Shown one piece after another: positions 19,437-27,424 of a DNA stretch of 64,000 bases. The position numbers and the translations under genes are program-made. Numbering within the stretch: position 1 is the stretch's first letter; each line of letters starts with the position of its first letter. A model generated the notes under the pieces. It made no database searches. It saw only the letters and a list, made by a program, of their open reading frames with translations, and had not been told where the DNA came from. This stretch comes from a virus: the IMG/VR virus record IMGVR_UViG_3300049491_000419, positions 27,483 through 91,482 of that record. One strand, 5' to 3'.

Positions 19437-20147
19437 ATGGCTACACAAGATGGAAATATTGCATATGATATGTTATTTGTTGATGAATTTTATCATCACG
19501 CATATCCCGATGGCACTGATGAACATAAAAGTTTCTATGTAGATACAGTTCTTCGCGGTGAAATACAAATATCTACATTCATTGAAAATGCCATTGCAAA
19601 GGCTGGTGGCCTTGAAAGAAACAGTAAGTTTGCAATGGATTTAGATGATGGTTCGGAGGTTAAGAGCGCTGTAAGCTCATACAGAAACAATCACGTTATT
19701 AAGGGTCAATGGATGCATACTTATGAAATAAGTAATGTTCATACAAAGACCGGACCATTAAGAATTGTTGGGTATAACAAGATTATCAAAAAGTTTGAGT
19801 TTTATTTTATACCTAATTCTGCATTTTCACATCTAAAGGGAGTTCTAACACTGCCGATAGAAACATATAGTGGATATTATGCATCATTGGGTATGTCTCC
19901 AACTTTTACAGGGGTTCGAACTAGCGATAGCAAATGGCATCAATATCAAGTGGCTGATTTTATCACAATGTGCAAGATGCGAGCACCGACTCCACCGAAT
20001 ATTTCTTTACCAGTTGTTGATTCTGACATTTTGACCAAAAATGATCCCATTCCACAAAACGCCATCCCTTATAGTCAATACATCGAGTGGTTAAAAACTC
20101 GAGATTCTCAGGAAACACCACCCACTGACCCTTGCGTGATATCTTAA
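19437..20147 (+). CDS. Unknown protein, possible PD-(D/E)XK-like motif
   Basis: I do not recognise this 236-residue protein. It follows gp46 after 30 bp with a good ribosome-binding site (AAGGA), so it probably shares that transcript. Around residues 68-77 it reads DLDDGSEVKS. The D...E-x-K arrangement is reminiscent of PD-(D/E)XK nucleases, but the acidic-to-ExK spacing is short and I would not assign function on it. The C-terminal 61 codons overlap the convergent nuclease gene on the other strand by 185 bp. No membrane segment or signal peptide is visible. Confidence 0.7.
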   Translation: MATQDGNIAYDMLFVDEFYHHAYPDGTDEHKSFYVDTVLRGEIQISTFIENAIAKAGGLERNSKFAMDLDDGSEVKSAVSSYRNNHVIKGQWMHTYEISNVHTKTGPLRIVGYNKIIKKFEFYFIPNSAFSHLKGVLTLPIETYSGYYASLGMSPTFTGVRTSDSKWHQYQVADFITMCKMRAPTPPNISLPVVDSDILTKNDPIPQNAIPYSQYIEWLKTRDSQETPPTDPCVIS

Positions 20148-20487
20148 TGAGAATAAGATTTAGATCACCCTCATCCTCGACTTCCTTTTGCTGTGCAATC
20201 CAGGAGTCGAGGATTTTCACATCCGCATACCAGAGTTGATGAAACGGAAAATCAGCATAGGATTTACATTCTATGTTCCAATGCTTCCATGCCTCTGGTG
20301 GATGAATATCACCCTTCTTACCTTGTAGCTGTGCTGAGTCGATTTGAGATTTGCGGAATGTATTCTTCCCGCCAACAAAGGCGCCCGATGATGGAATACG
20401 AAGAAACGATTCTGAATAGGTCTCACTAAGAAACTTAGCTACTTCTAGTTCCCACGCATTACCTTTAGCTTTACTTTTTGATGGCAT
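19963..20487 (-). CDS. Holliday-junction-resolvase/Hjc-like PD-(D/E)XK endonuclease
   Basis: The protein begins MPSKSKAKGNAWELEVAKFL, then has RIPSSGAFVGG, KKGDIHPP and NIECKSY. An N-terminal glutamate, a Gly-Asp (Asp60) and Glu73-x-Lys75 give the order of the archaeal-Hjc-type PD-(D/E)XK resolvase fold. T4 itself uses the unrelated gp49, so this may be the junction resolvase of this phage, next to gp46/47; that is inference. A frame from 20505 adds six residues, but the ATG at 20487 has a better ribosome-binding site (AGGGGT). Its 3' end overlaps the plus-strand unknown gene by 185 bp. Confidence 0.7.
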   Translation of the reverse strand: MPSKSKAKGNAWELEVAKFLSETYSESFLRIPSSGAFVGGKNTFRKSQIDSAQLQGKKGDIHPPEAWKHWNIECKSYADFPFHQLWYADVKILDSWIAQQKEVEDEGDLNLILIKISRKGQWVVFPENLEFLTTRCIDYKGWRFVEWDHFWSKCQNQQLVKKYSVESVLASCTL

Positions 20488-20519
20488 TATAACCCCTGTT
20501 TTCATTATTTACCACCACT

Positions 20520-20528
20520 TGATAAATA
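20520..20528 (+). promoter_or_regulatory. T4-type late promoter (TGATAAATA) for the endolysin gene
   Basis: TGATAAATA is followed 22 nt later by the endolysin ATG, with a perfect AGGAGG ribosome-binding site in the leader. Late expression fits a lysis gene. Confidence 0.75.
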
Positions 20529-20550
20529 TAGAAAATTAATAGGAGGACAC

Positions 20551-21135
20551 ATGTTCCCAGTATCATTTGAAAAAGCTATTGATCATGCCATGCTTTACGA
20601 AGTAGGCGGATTTTGGAAGCTTACACCAGACGTAAGAGCAGGACTTATCGACACACCAGCACAAAGAAAAGCGGTAGGTTATGTCGATGATCCACTTGAC
20701 CGTGGTGGTGAGACAAAATTCGGTGTCGCTAAGAATGCTAATCCAGACCTCGATATTACAAATCTTGATTGGGAAACCGCTGAGGCTGTATATTATGACC
20801 GTTATTGGGTTGCAGGTGCTTGCGGCAGTTTGCCACCGCGAGTTGCCGTTCTACACTTTGACGGCTGTGTTAATCACGGCATTAGTAGAGCTAAGAAATT
20901 CTTGCAGGGTGCAGTTGGTGCTGAACAAGACGGAATTGTCGGGAGACAAACTCTAGCAGCAGTTTCCGCTATGGACCCAATTGCTGTATGTGAAAGTATC
21001 TGCTTACAACGTGCAAAATTCTACCGTGACATTGTCGCAGCTAAACCAGCTCAAGAAAGATTCTTAAAGGGTTGGTTGCGTAGAATTGACGAAATGCATA
21101 TCTTTACAACAGATCCATCAGTCACTTTTGAGTAA
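20551..21135 (+). CDS. Endolysin, glycoside hydrolase family 108 (N-acetylmuramidase type)
   Basis: The 194-residue protein has the GH108 catalytic start (YEVGG, Glu17), then DDPLDRGGETKFGVAKN, then WETAEAVYYDRYW. A C-terminal half resembles the peptidoglycan-binding 3 domain (DGIVGRQTLAAV, FLKGWLRRID). This is the normal architecture and length of the family. It would cleave peptidoglycan at lysis. There is no signal peptide or membrane segment, so a holin elsewhere is expected. It has its own late promoter and is followed by a hairpin. Confidence 0.9.
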   Translation: MFPVSFEKAIDHAMLYEVGGFWKLTPDVRAGLIDTPAQRKAVGYVDDPLDRGGETKFGVAKNANPDLDITNLDWETAEAVYYDRYWVAGACGSLPPRVAVLHFDGCVNHGISRAKKFLQGAVGAEQDGIVGRQTLAAVSAMDPIAVCESICLQRAKFYRDIVAAKPAQERFLKGWLRRIDEMHIFTTDPSVTFE

Positions 21136-21139
21136 GGAA

Positions 21140-21159
21140 ACAGGGCTTTTTAGCCCTGT
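21140..21159 (+). terminator. Hairpin after the endolysin gene
   Basis: ACAGGGCT-TTTT-AGCCCTGT forms a perfect 8-bp stem immediately after the endolysin stop. A U-run after the stem is missing on either strand, so intrinsic termination may be weak. It may simply mark the 3' end of the transcript. Confidence 0.5.
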
Positions 21160-21808
21160 GTCAATATTGTCTGCCCACATGCGGCAGCGATGCTAAAATA
21201 GCTTAACAGTTCATACTGTTCAAGCAAATTTACATAGATAGCGGGACTGACGCGCCCCGTGAACGTACAAGGCCACAGCGTATAGGTTTTACACATCAAA
21301 ACTACAAAGCACACAAAACCCAAATCTTTTCTAACTCCCAAAGCAAAATTTCTTTTACACATTATAAGGTTAGCGAGCCTAGTTAATAATTTCGCCGGCG
21401 TGTCTTTCGGAAAGGAGAGCAACAGCCAGTGTCCGCTGAATGTGCAGTGGCAAGATTGTAAGAACGCCACCACTGTGGTAAGTAAGACGATCGATAAAGT
21501 TTGCAGCAAATATGTGAAAACAGGGTATGGTTTGCTGGTCGCGTAAACATTGGCTGAACGATGTTTGCATTGCGATGAGGACAGAAAGATGTTACAACAT
21601 CCGGTCCCCCTTTCGGAACGCTTAATAGCGTGTAGTTGACATAATCAATCCAACACTACAGAAATATTCCGATTCAGAGTCTGGTGACGCTGTCAAGTGT
21701 TCCCTATCTAAGGTTTTAGATACCCTTGGTCTGACTCCTCCGTCAAACTTATCTCTTCTACTGTAGTTTGAGCGAAGCGGCTAAGCCAGAACGAAAAACG
21801 AGCGTAGT
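21160..21808. other. 649-bp tract without a recognisable gene
   Basis: I see no convincing gene here. Frames in this tract lack ribosome-binding sites and give cysteine-rich or low-quality proteins. It contains small inverted repeats, such as TATCTAA/TTTAGATA near 21704-21722 and GTAGTTG/CAACACTAC near 21632-21660, and one isolated TTGACA at 21636-21641 without a good -10. Its composition differs from the flanking coding DNA. A structured RNA is possible but not shown. Confidence 0.5.
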
Positions 21809-22384
21809 TTACGAAGCGAGTGTTTCGTGAGTGGCGCGGTCTGTAAGACCGACAGCAGTGACATCGCTCTTCTTGTAAATGCGTTTTGCGAGTTTAACCA
21901 CTTCTTGATTCGCTTCTAAGCTAATGTCTACATGTGGTCTCAACTGTATACGAAATATTTCGTTTGAATACGTTTCGACACCCACGACTCCTGTGAACTT
22001 CTGGAAATACAATGTCACAAATGCGCTAAGACGCAACTCCACCTCTCCGATCAGTGATGGTAGTTCTTCCTTCGTTACAGGATCAATGTGACGCATGAGT
22101 TTAATCTCGCCTTTTGTGATGTACATCTCAGTGAACATGTGACGACCTTCTGACTTTTTCATGTAGATGTAACCAGGTTGTCGAACCAATGTCTTTCTGG
22201 AAAATAATTCAATATTGAGTTCTCTATTAGGTAACGTGTCCACTTCATACGGACTCCACTTAATGCTTTGCGCATCAAGTAATCTTGACAGTTCATAAAC
22301 CCAACGGTGCTTAGGATAACGCTCCCAGCATTCGATATCATCCTTAGGGATGTCGAACTCTTGCGTGTCTGTTTTTCTGTGCAT
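21809..22384 (-). CDS. Unknown protein of the gp26 operon
   Basis: This 191-residue protein is not recognised. It starts MHRKTDTQEFDIPKDDIECW and has WERYPKHRWVYELSRLLDAQ near the start, then a beta-rich middle and C-terminus. It follows the gp26 extension frame after 9 bp, with a clear ribosome-binding site (AAGAGG), so it is co-transcribed with gp26. That neighbourhood suggests a baseplate or tail assembly role, which is inference only. Confidence 0.75.
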   Translation of the reverse strand: MHRKTDTQEFDIPKDDIECWERYPKHRWVYELSRLLDAQSIKWSPYEVDTLPNRELNIELFSRKTLVRQPGYIYMKKSEGRHMFTEMYITKGEIKLMRHIDPVTKEELPSLIGEVELRLSAFVTLYFQKFTGVVGVETYSNEIFRIQLRPHVDISLEANQEVVKLAKRIYKKSDVTAVGLTDRATHETLAS

Positions 22385-22393
22385 ATGTACCTC

Positions 22394-22627
22394 TTACATG
22401 TATTCCTTGGCGTTTGGATTTTGCGCCTTTAGTTTCCTGTTGATTACCTTAATAAAAATCTCTCTGTCTTCAAAGCTTGCACCCCATAAGCTATTCCATT
22501 CAATACCGCCACCCATGTGGAGAGCGATCTCGGCCATTTGTTCTCTAAGAGCAAACGAATCCCTGACATATGATTGAATGAGGTCACCTAATTGTTCAGG
22601 TGGTAAAAAGATTAGTGACCTTATGAA
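22394..22627 (-). CDS. Frameshift extension of gp26 (candidate gp51-like tail assembly partner)
   Basis: In the -1 frame relative to gp26 an open stretch of 77 codons runs past the gp26 stop to a TAA at 22394. It reads ...IFLPPEQLGDLIQSYV..., then GGGIEWNSLWGASFEDREIF, then IKVINRKLK. No ATG, GTG or TTG opens the frame near its start; the first ATG, at 22537, would give only 47 codons and has a weak ribosome-binding site. The frame is best explained as the second half of a -1 frameshift product of about 358 residues. gp51 follows gp26 in T4, so a gp51-like role is possible but not proven by sequence. Confidence 0.7.
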   Translation of the reverse strand, partial: FIRSLIFLPPEQLGDLIQSYVRDSFALREQMAEIALHMGGGIEWNSLWGASFEDREIFIKVINRKLKAQNPNAKEYM

Positions 22628-22633
22628 AAATTT
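22581..22633 (-). promoter_or_regulatory. Candidate -1 ribosomal frameshift signal at the end of gp26
   Basis: Read on the minus strand, the slippery heptamer A AAT TTT (22633-22627) lies in the zero frame of gp26, two codons before its stop. After a 5-nt spacer a hairpin begins: AGGTCACTAA (22621-22612) pairs with TTAGGTGACCT (22591-22581) through 10 bp and one bulged G, with a 20-nt loop. This is the standard arrangement of slippery site, short spacer and stimulatory structure. A CCACC in the loop could pair with GGTGG further downstream, which is speculative. Confidence 0.75.
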
Positions 22634-23469
22634 ACAGGATTAAAGTCAATTTCGCTTTCCCATTCGTGAGTGCATTTTTCGCACTTAGCTGTGAAGGAAC
22701 GCTTAATACCAATTTGGTTAATCTCATCGATTAGGTCGCCGATCTTGTCTACACTTTTCTTATCAATATTTTGTAGAAAGTCTTTAATGAACTTTGGGTC
22801 TGAAACATTAATGCCTTGCGAATCATCAACAACCTTAACGACACCAGCAGTCATTAGTTCAAACTTAATGATTGCTACTTGCTTAAATGATGTGGTGAAA
22901 ATTGCAGACCTTTGCTCATCTGAGAGCGTCTGGCTTTCGATTGCTCTTGAAAGCTTTGTTTGTTCAAACTGTGCATGTAACGCTTTTAGCAATTCAGGGA
23001 ATGAATAAGGCTTAACAAATACTGACAATCCGTTATCCAAATTGATAACATATTCTGGCTCAAGTTCTGCCATATTGTCAAGTGCATATTGTAAGTCGAG
23101 TTTGAAGGTATTCTCGTGAGTACATTTTGGGCACTTTAATGTAGTTTCAAGCGCATCGTTGTATGTTGCATAACGAATTGCTGTAATCAGTGCGTCAATG
23201 TCGTTTGTTAATAGAGCGCGTGGCTGCTTCACAGCAGGCACGCAACTTGTAAGGACTTCGATTAAAGCCTCACCATTTAATAATGCGTCTGGATTCTTAA
23301 GGGCAAGTTCGTCCTTGCCAGTCATAGGCAGAATGCCAATTTCACCCTTATCTGTGAATTCAATGATACCCGGCTTGTAATAACTTGTGCCGCTAGGAAC
23401 TTTCAAGTACATCTTGAACTGCCTAAAATATTGCTTTAGCGGGTTGTTTTGCTGTACGGATGGTTCCAT
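22621..23469 (-). CDS. 26: Baseplate hub protein gp26-like
   Basis: The 282-residue protein matches the T4-type gp26 family: a basic N-terminus (NPLKQYFRQFKMYLKVPS), GKDELALKNPDALLNGEALI, and two CxxC pairs (Cys113/116 and Cys263/266) that can bind one zinc ion. gp26 belongs to the hub assembly pathway and, with gp51, has been compared to tail-assembly chaperones. It is divergent from the adjacent tape-measure gene. Its last codons hold a slippery heptamer that would let part of the ribosomes read on into a 77-codon extension. Confidence 0.82.
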   Translation of the reverse strand: MEPSVQQNNPLKQYFRQFKMYLKVPSGTSYYKPGIIEFTDKGEIGILPMTGKDELALKNPDALLNGEALIEVLTSCVPAVKQPRALLTNDIDALITAIRYATYNDALETTLKCPKCTHENTFKLDLQYALDNMAELEPEYVINLDNGLSVFVKPYSFPELLKALHAQFEQTKLSRAIESQTLSDEQRSAIFTTSFKQVAIIKFELMTAGVVKVVDDSQGINVSDPKFIKDFLQNIDKKSVDKIGDLIDEINQIGIKRSFTAKCEKCTHEWESEIDFNPVNFS

Positions 23470-23491
23470 ATTAATACCTCTGAAAATGTTT

Positions 23492-23500
23492 TGATAAATA
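23492..23500 (+). promoter_or_regulatory. T4-type late promoter (TGATAAATA) for the tape-measure/head operon
   Basis: TGATAAATA on the plus strand lies 50 nt before the tape-measure ATG. It sits on the gp26 side of the gap, so its transcript crosses the oppositely oriented gp26 promoter. Confidence 0.65.
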
Positions 23501-23520
23501 GTATTGATTGATCTTTCACT

Positions 23521-23529
23521 TATTTATCA
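23521..23529 (-). promoter_or_regulatory. T4-type late promoter (TGATAAATA) for gp26
   Basis: TGATAAATA on the minus strand lies 51 nt before the gp26 ATG. With the plus-strand copy at 23492-23500 it makes a face-to-face pair whose transcripts overlap. Confidence 0.65.
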
Positions 23530-23550
23530 CGGGACTTAACCTGACTTTTT

Positions 23551-25671
23551 ATGGCTGATAATTCTGTCTTTATTACTGGCGCCGCAGAAGGCGCGTTTGC
23601 AGAAGCGTTAAACGGTATCCCTCCTTGGGCTACACAGAAAACCGCTGAAGACATCGAGAAGGTTCTTAACAAATTATTAGGTGTTCAGTCTAAAGCCTTA
23701 GCACAAGCTATCAAATGCTGCAAGGGTGCAGGTGGTGATAATTCGGGTACTTCAAAGCAAGTTAATGATGAATTAGATAAGCTTGCTAAGAATCTAAAGC
23801 GTACAAACGAAGAAGATGCTAAGAAAAAGAAGCGCGATAAAGAATTAGAAAAATCCGAAAAAGATGAACTAACTCGTGGCAAGAAGAAAAAGCTACAAGA
23901 CGAACTTCTAACACGAGGCCTTAACGCAGTTATTGGTGCTGGTCTAAAGATTAATGCAATTCAGAAACAGTATTTCACTACTTCTGAGGACTTGTTTAAG
24001 TCTGGTGTAAATTTACTAAATGGAAATGATACTACTACAAGTAGTATGATGTCCTTAAATCAAATTGTAACACTTACCGGCCTAAGATTAGAAACATTTC
24101 AGAAAGTTGTTGAAAAGTATAATTCGTCAATTAATGCAGTTGGTGTAAGTAAGTTTGCAAAGACGCTTTCTCTAACATCAACAAAACTAATTGCACTAGG
24201 ATACAATTCTGAGCAGCAGGCCGAATTGCTTGGTACACTTGTTGAATCAGAAAGCGAATACATGGATATTCGCAACAAATCACAGGAGCAACTTGCAGAT
24301 GATGCTCAGCGTCTAGGCAAACAGATGACACGATTGTCTCTTTTAACTGGACAAACCAATGAAAAGTTACAAGAAAACTTAAAATCCCTTGCAAAAAACA
24401 CCGATAGTACAGTCGTTGCGGCTGTGTACGGGGATGAGGCAGCAAAGCGTTTGAACGTTTTTGCATCGTCTTTTAAAGATGCAGACATTGGTGCAATGTT
24501 CCAGAAACTTGCGGCAGCAACACAACCTGCTATTACAAAAACATTCCAAGCATTGGCGCAAGCCGGTCAAGCACCTCTCGCTGAAGAATTTACACGAATT
24601 GCAACAGCAGCAAGAGACGGTGCAATTTCAGCAGAACAAGCACAGAAGCAGACAACAGATTTAGCACAACGAGTAAACAGCACAACACTCCAGAGTTTAG
24701 CATTGCTTGCAGATAAGGGTGTAGAAGGTGCTGCAGAAACTCTAAGCGTAATTACAAAGCTTCGTGCTCAGGGTAATACAACATCAAAGGCAACAGAAGG
24801 ACAGGTTGACGCAGCAATTGCAGCACAATCCTCATTGTCACGATTCTCAACCGCACTTGAGAAGACACAATCTCTTGCACAAAGAGCATTTCCGTTGTTA
24901 GAAAAACAAGTCGACCTAGCGTCAGGAGCATTAGAGAAATTCAATAAGGTAGTCATGGCAGCTACCGATCTTTTCAGTGCCGAGACACGCAGTTGGATTG
25001 CTATTGGTGTTGAAGTGTTTGCAGGTCTTGCTTTCTTAGCTCGAGGTACAAAAGGATTAACGGGTGGTTTTGACCTTTTAAAGACTGGCGCAACAATGCT
25101 ATGGGATGGTATTAAGTTTCTTGGAAGTGGCATTATGAGTGCAGGCCGTGCATTATTTGGATTACTAAACCCAGTTGGAAAGGTAATTGCAGCATTTGCA
25201 GCAGGCTATGCAATTGGCACAATCATTTACGAAATGATTTCTAAATTTGATTGGTTTAATAACATGATGGATAAGATCTTTGCAGGCCTTGATCACGTCA
25301 TGAAATACATTCCTGGATTATCGGGAGATGCCAAGGAACGTATTGCAACAAGAGAAAAGATTGCAGCTCAAGCCCAGGCTCAAGCATCGGCAAAGAAATC
25401 AACAATTTCTGTACCTAAGGAACCTGCACAGACTACTATTAAGAGTCCATCAGCAGTTCCACCAAGTCCAGAAAAAACTACGGTATCTCCTAGTGGCGAA
25501 CCTGTTGCAGCAACACCATCTCTTGCCGCAACCGTACCTCCACCAAGTTCAAACGACATAAATAGCGTAATGACTTACCAAACCTCGATTTTAGTGCAGC
25601 TTCTAGAAACTTCACAAAACTTAGTATCGGTAAACAAAGACATTCTAAGATACACTAAGGCACATTCATGA
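23551..25671 (+). CDS. Tape-measure-like tail protein (gp29 role)
   Basis: The 706-residue protein has a charged coiled-coil region (about 70-130), long alanine/glutamine-rich helices (about 230-480), a hydrophobic stretch with several membrane-like segments (about 475-575), and a Pro/Ser/Thr/Ala-rich tail (about 605-670). This layout is typical of tape-measure proteins, which set tail length and enter the host membrane at injection. It lies next to gp26 and its frameshift extension, as tail chaperones lie next to tape measures in other phages. T4 gp29 is 590 residues. No clear ribosome-binding site precedes the ATG. The stop overlaps gp20 (ATGA). Confidence 0.72.
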   Translation: MADNSVFITGAAEGAFAEALNGIPPWATQKTAEDIEKVLNKLLGVQSKALAQAIKCCKGAGGDNSGTSKQVNDELDKLAKNLKRTNEEDAKKKKRDKELEKSEKDELTRGKKKKLQDELLTRGLNAVIGAGLKINAIQKQYFTTSEDLFKSGVNLLNGNDTTTSSMMSLNQIVTLTGLRLETFQKVVEKYNSSINAVGVSKFAKTLSLTSTKLIALGYNSEQQAELLGTLVESESEYMDIRNKSQEQLADDAQRLGKQMTRLSLLTGQTNEKLQENLKSLAKNTDSTVVAAVYGDEAAKRLNVFASSFKDADIGAMFQKLAAATQPAITKTFQALAQAGQAPLAEEFTRIATAARDGAISAEQAQKQTTDLAQRVNSTTLQSLALLADKGVEGAAETLSVITKLRAQGNTTSKATEGQVDAAIAAQSSLSRFSTALEKTQSLAQRAFPLLEKQVDLASGALEKFNKVVMAATDLFSAETRSWIAIGVEVFAGLAFLARGTKGLTGGFDLLKTGATMLWDGIKFLGSGIMSAGRALFGLLNPVGKVIAAFAAGYAIGTIIYEMISKFDWFNNMMDKIFAGLDHVMKYIPGLSGDAKERIATREKIAAQAQAQASAKKSTISVPKEPAQTTIKSPSAVPPSPEKTTVSPSGEPVAATPSLAATVPPPSSNDINSVMTYQTSILVQLLETSQNLVSVNKDILRYTKAHS

Positions 25672-27410
25672 CCTGGAAGAAATTTTTTAAGCCCGTTAAC
25701 TCTGTCCTACCGGTCACACAGCGAGCAGTCGATTCTACATCGGCCTATGCCTCTACGTCTAAGTATAGTAACTGGCTTCCAGAAGTATATGCAGGTCCAC
25801 CTGATAGATTGCAGCGTTATGCAGTTTATGATCAGATGAACTTTGACCACGAAATTCATGCAGCCCTTGATACCATTGCAGACTTTGGTACAGAACCAGA
25901 TGAAGTGACAGAATTGCCTCTAGTTCTAAAATACAACGATGATCCAACACCCTCTGAAATTCAGATTCTAGAAAAATCGTTGGGACAATGGTGCAGATTG
26001 AATAAGCTTAATAAGCGCATCTGGTCTATGTTCCGTTCTACATTGGTTTATGGTGATCAATTTTTCTTGCGTGATCCGGAAACATTTAAACTCTATTGGA
26101 TTGATCCGGCTAAGGTAGAGAAAGTCATTGTCAACGAATCCGATGGCAAGAAAATTGAATCCTATTTTATTAAGGACATCGATCTAAACATTAAGGGTCT
26201 TGTTGCAACTAATCAGTTGAACAAACTTTCTAATGAAGCATTTGGTGCCAACAGTGTTGTATTTTCACCACCTATGCAAGGTAACATGAATTATGTTTCT
26301 GGTGGCTTTGGCGGAGCAGGTACAGCAAACTATCAAGACGGCGGAGCTACGGCAGTAGATGCTGAACATATTGTGCAACTGTCCCTGACAGATGGCATGA
26401 ATGCTGCTTGGCCCTTTGGTCTAAGTATCCTTGAGCAAATTTACAAGGTTTACAAACAAAAAGAACTGCTTGAAGACTCTATTCTTATCTATCGTGTACA
26501 CCGCGCACCTGAGCGCCGTGTCTTCTTTATTGACGTCGGTACTATGCCACCTAACAAGGCGCAGCAGTACCTTGAGCGTGTTCGTTACGAAGTACAGCAA
26601 AAGCGTATTCCAAGTAGAACTGGCGGCGGCGCTAATGTGGTTGATTCGACATATAATCCAATGTCTATCTTGGAAGACTATTTCTTTGCTGTAACGAGTG
26701 AAGGTCGTGGATCTAAAGTTGAAGTATTGCCCGGCGGTGAGAACTTAGGTGATATTGACGACTTGCGTTATTTCAATAACAAGATGCTACGTGCTTTGGG
26801 TGTTCCAAGTTCGTACTTGCCGACAGGTCCGGAAGATGGTACATCAACCGTTAGTGATGGGCGTGTTGGTTCGGCATTTATTCAAGAGTTTAGATTTGCA
26901 AAGGTTGTAACTCGTTATCAACAACAGGTTATTGAACCGATTGATTTAGAATTTAAGCTTTTCCTTAAGCGTCGTGGGGTAACAATTGATAATAGCTTGT
27001 TTGAGCTTGCGTTTACACCAGCACAATCATTCTCTGAGTATCGTCAGCTTGAACTTGATGCAGCACGTATCAATACATTTACAGCATTGACAGATATTTC
27101 GTTTGTCTCTAAGAGATTCATCTTAAAGACCTATTTGGGTTGGACAGAAGCACAGCTTGAAGAAAACGAGCGTATGTGGAAAGAAGAGCGTAGTCGCCTA
27201 ACTAAGACATTTGCACCTAATGCAGGGGCAGGTGGAGCAGCAGGTGGTGGATTAGGTGGTATGGGCGGTGGCTCAGCACCAGCTGGACTTTCTGATGTTG
27301 GTATTACAAGCTCGGGCATTGATGATATGGCACCCGATGCCGAAGGTGTCGAGGGAGAAGAAGGAGCCCCTGTATCTGATACAGAGGTAGATAGCTTCGG
27401 GGAACAATAA
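25668..27410 (+). CDS. 20: Portal vertex protein gp20
   Basis: The 580-residue protein contains the conserved gp20 segments: DQMNFDHEIHAALDTIADFG, LYWIDPAKVEKV, a stem/crown region, and DDLRYFNNKMLRALGVPSSY followed by LPTGPEDG. Twelve copies form the portal ring that starts head assembly and conducts DNA. T4 gp20 is 524 residues; the extra length is a glycine-rich and acidic C-terminal tail. It overlaps the tape-measure gene by 4 bp and is followed at once by the small gp67-position gene. Confidence 0.95.
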   Translation: MTWKKFFKPVNSVLPVTQRAVDSTSAYASTSKYSNWLPEVYAGPPDRLQRYAVYDQMNFDHEIHAALDTIADFGTEPDEVTELPLVLKYNDDPTPSEIQILEKSLGQWCRLNKLNKRIWSMFRSTLVYGDQFFLRDPETFKLYWIDPAKVEKVIVNESDGKKIESYFIKDIDLNIKGLVATNQLNKLSNEAFGANSVVFSPPMQGNMNYVSGGFGGAGTANYQDGGATAVDAEHIVQLSLTDGMNAAWPFGLSILEQIYKVYKQKELLEDSILIYRVHRAPERRVFFIDVGTMPPNKAQQYLERVRYEVQQKRIPSRTGGGANVVDSTYNPMSILEDYFFAVTSEGRGSKVEVLPGGENLGDIDDLRYFNNKMLRALGVPSSYLPTGPEDGTSTVSDGRVGSAFIQEFRFAKVVTRYQQQVIEPIDLEFKLFLKRRGVTIDNSLFELAFTPAQSFSEYRQLELDAARINTFTALTDISFVSKRFILKTYLGWTEAQLEENERMWKEERSRLTKTFAPNAGAGGAAGGGLGGMGGGSAPAGLSDVGITSSGIDDMAPDAEGVEGEEGAPVSDTEVDSFGEQ

Positions 27411-27418
27411 GATAAATA
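27410..27418 (+). promoter_or_regulatory. Possible late promoter (AGATAAATA) overlapping the end of gp20
   Basis: AGATAAATA covers the last base of the gp20 stop and ends 6 nt before the next ATG. If used as a T4-type promoter, transcription would begin at or next to the start codon, giving an almost leaderless message. Confidence 0.4.
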
Positions 27419-27424
27419 GGTATT

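Noticed and set aside
21399-21545. 48-codon GTG frame in the 21.2-21.8 kb tract
   Set aside because: No ribosome-binding site and no recognisable protein character; conservation would be needed.
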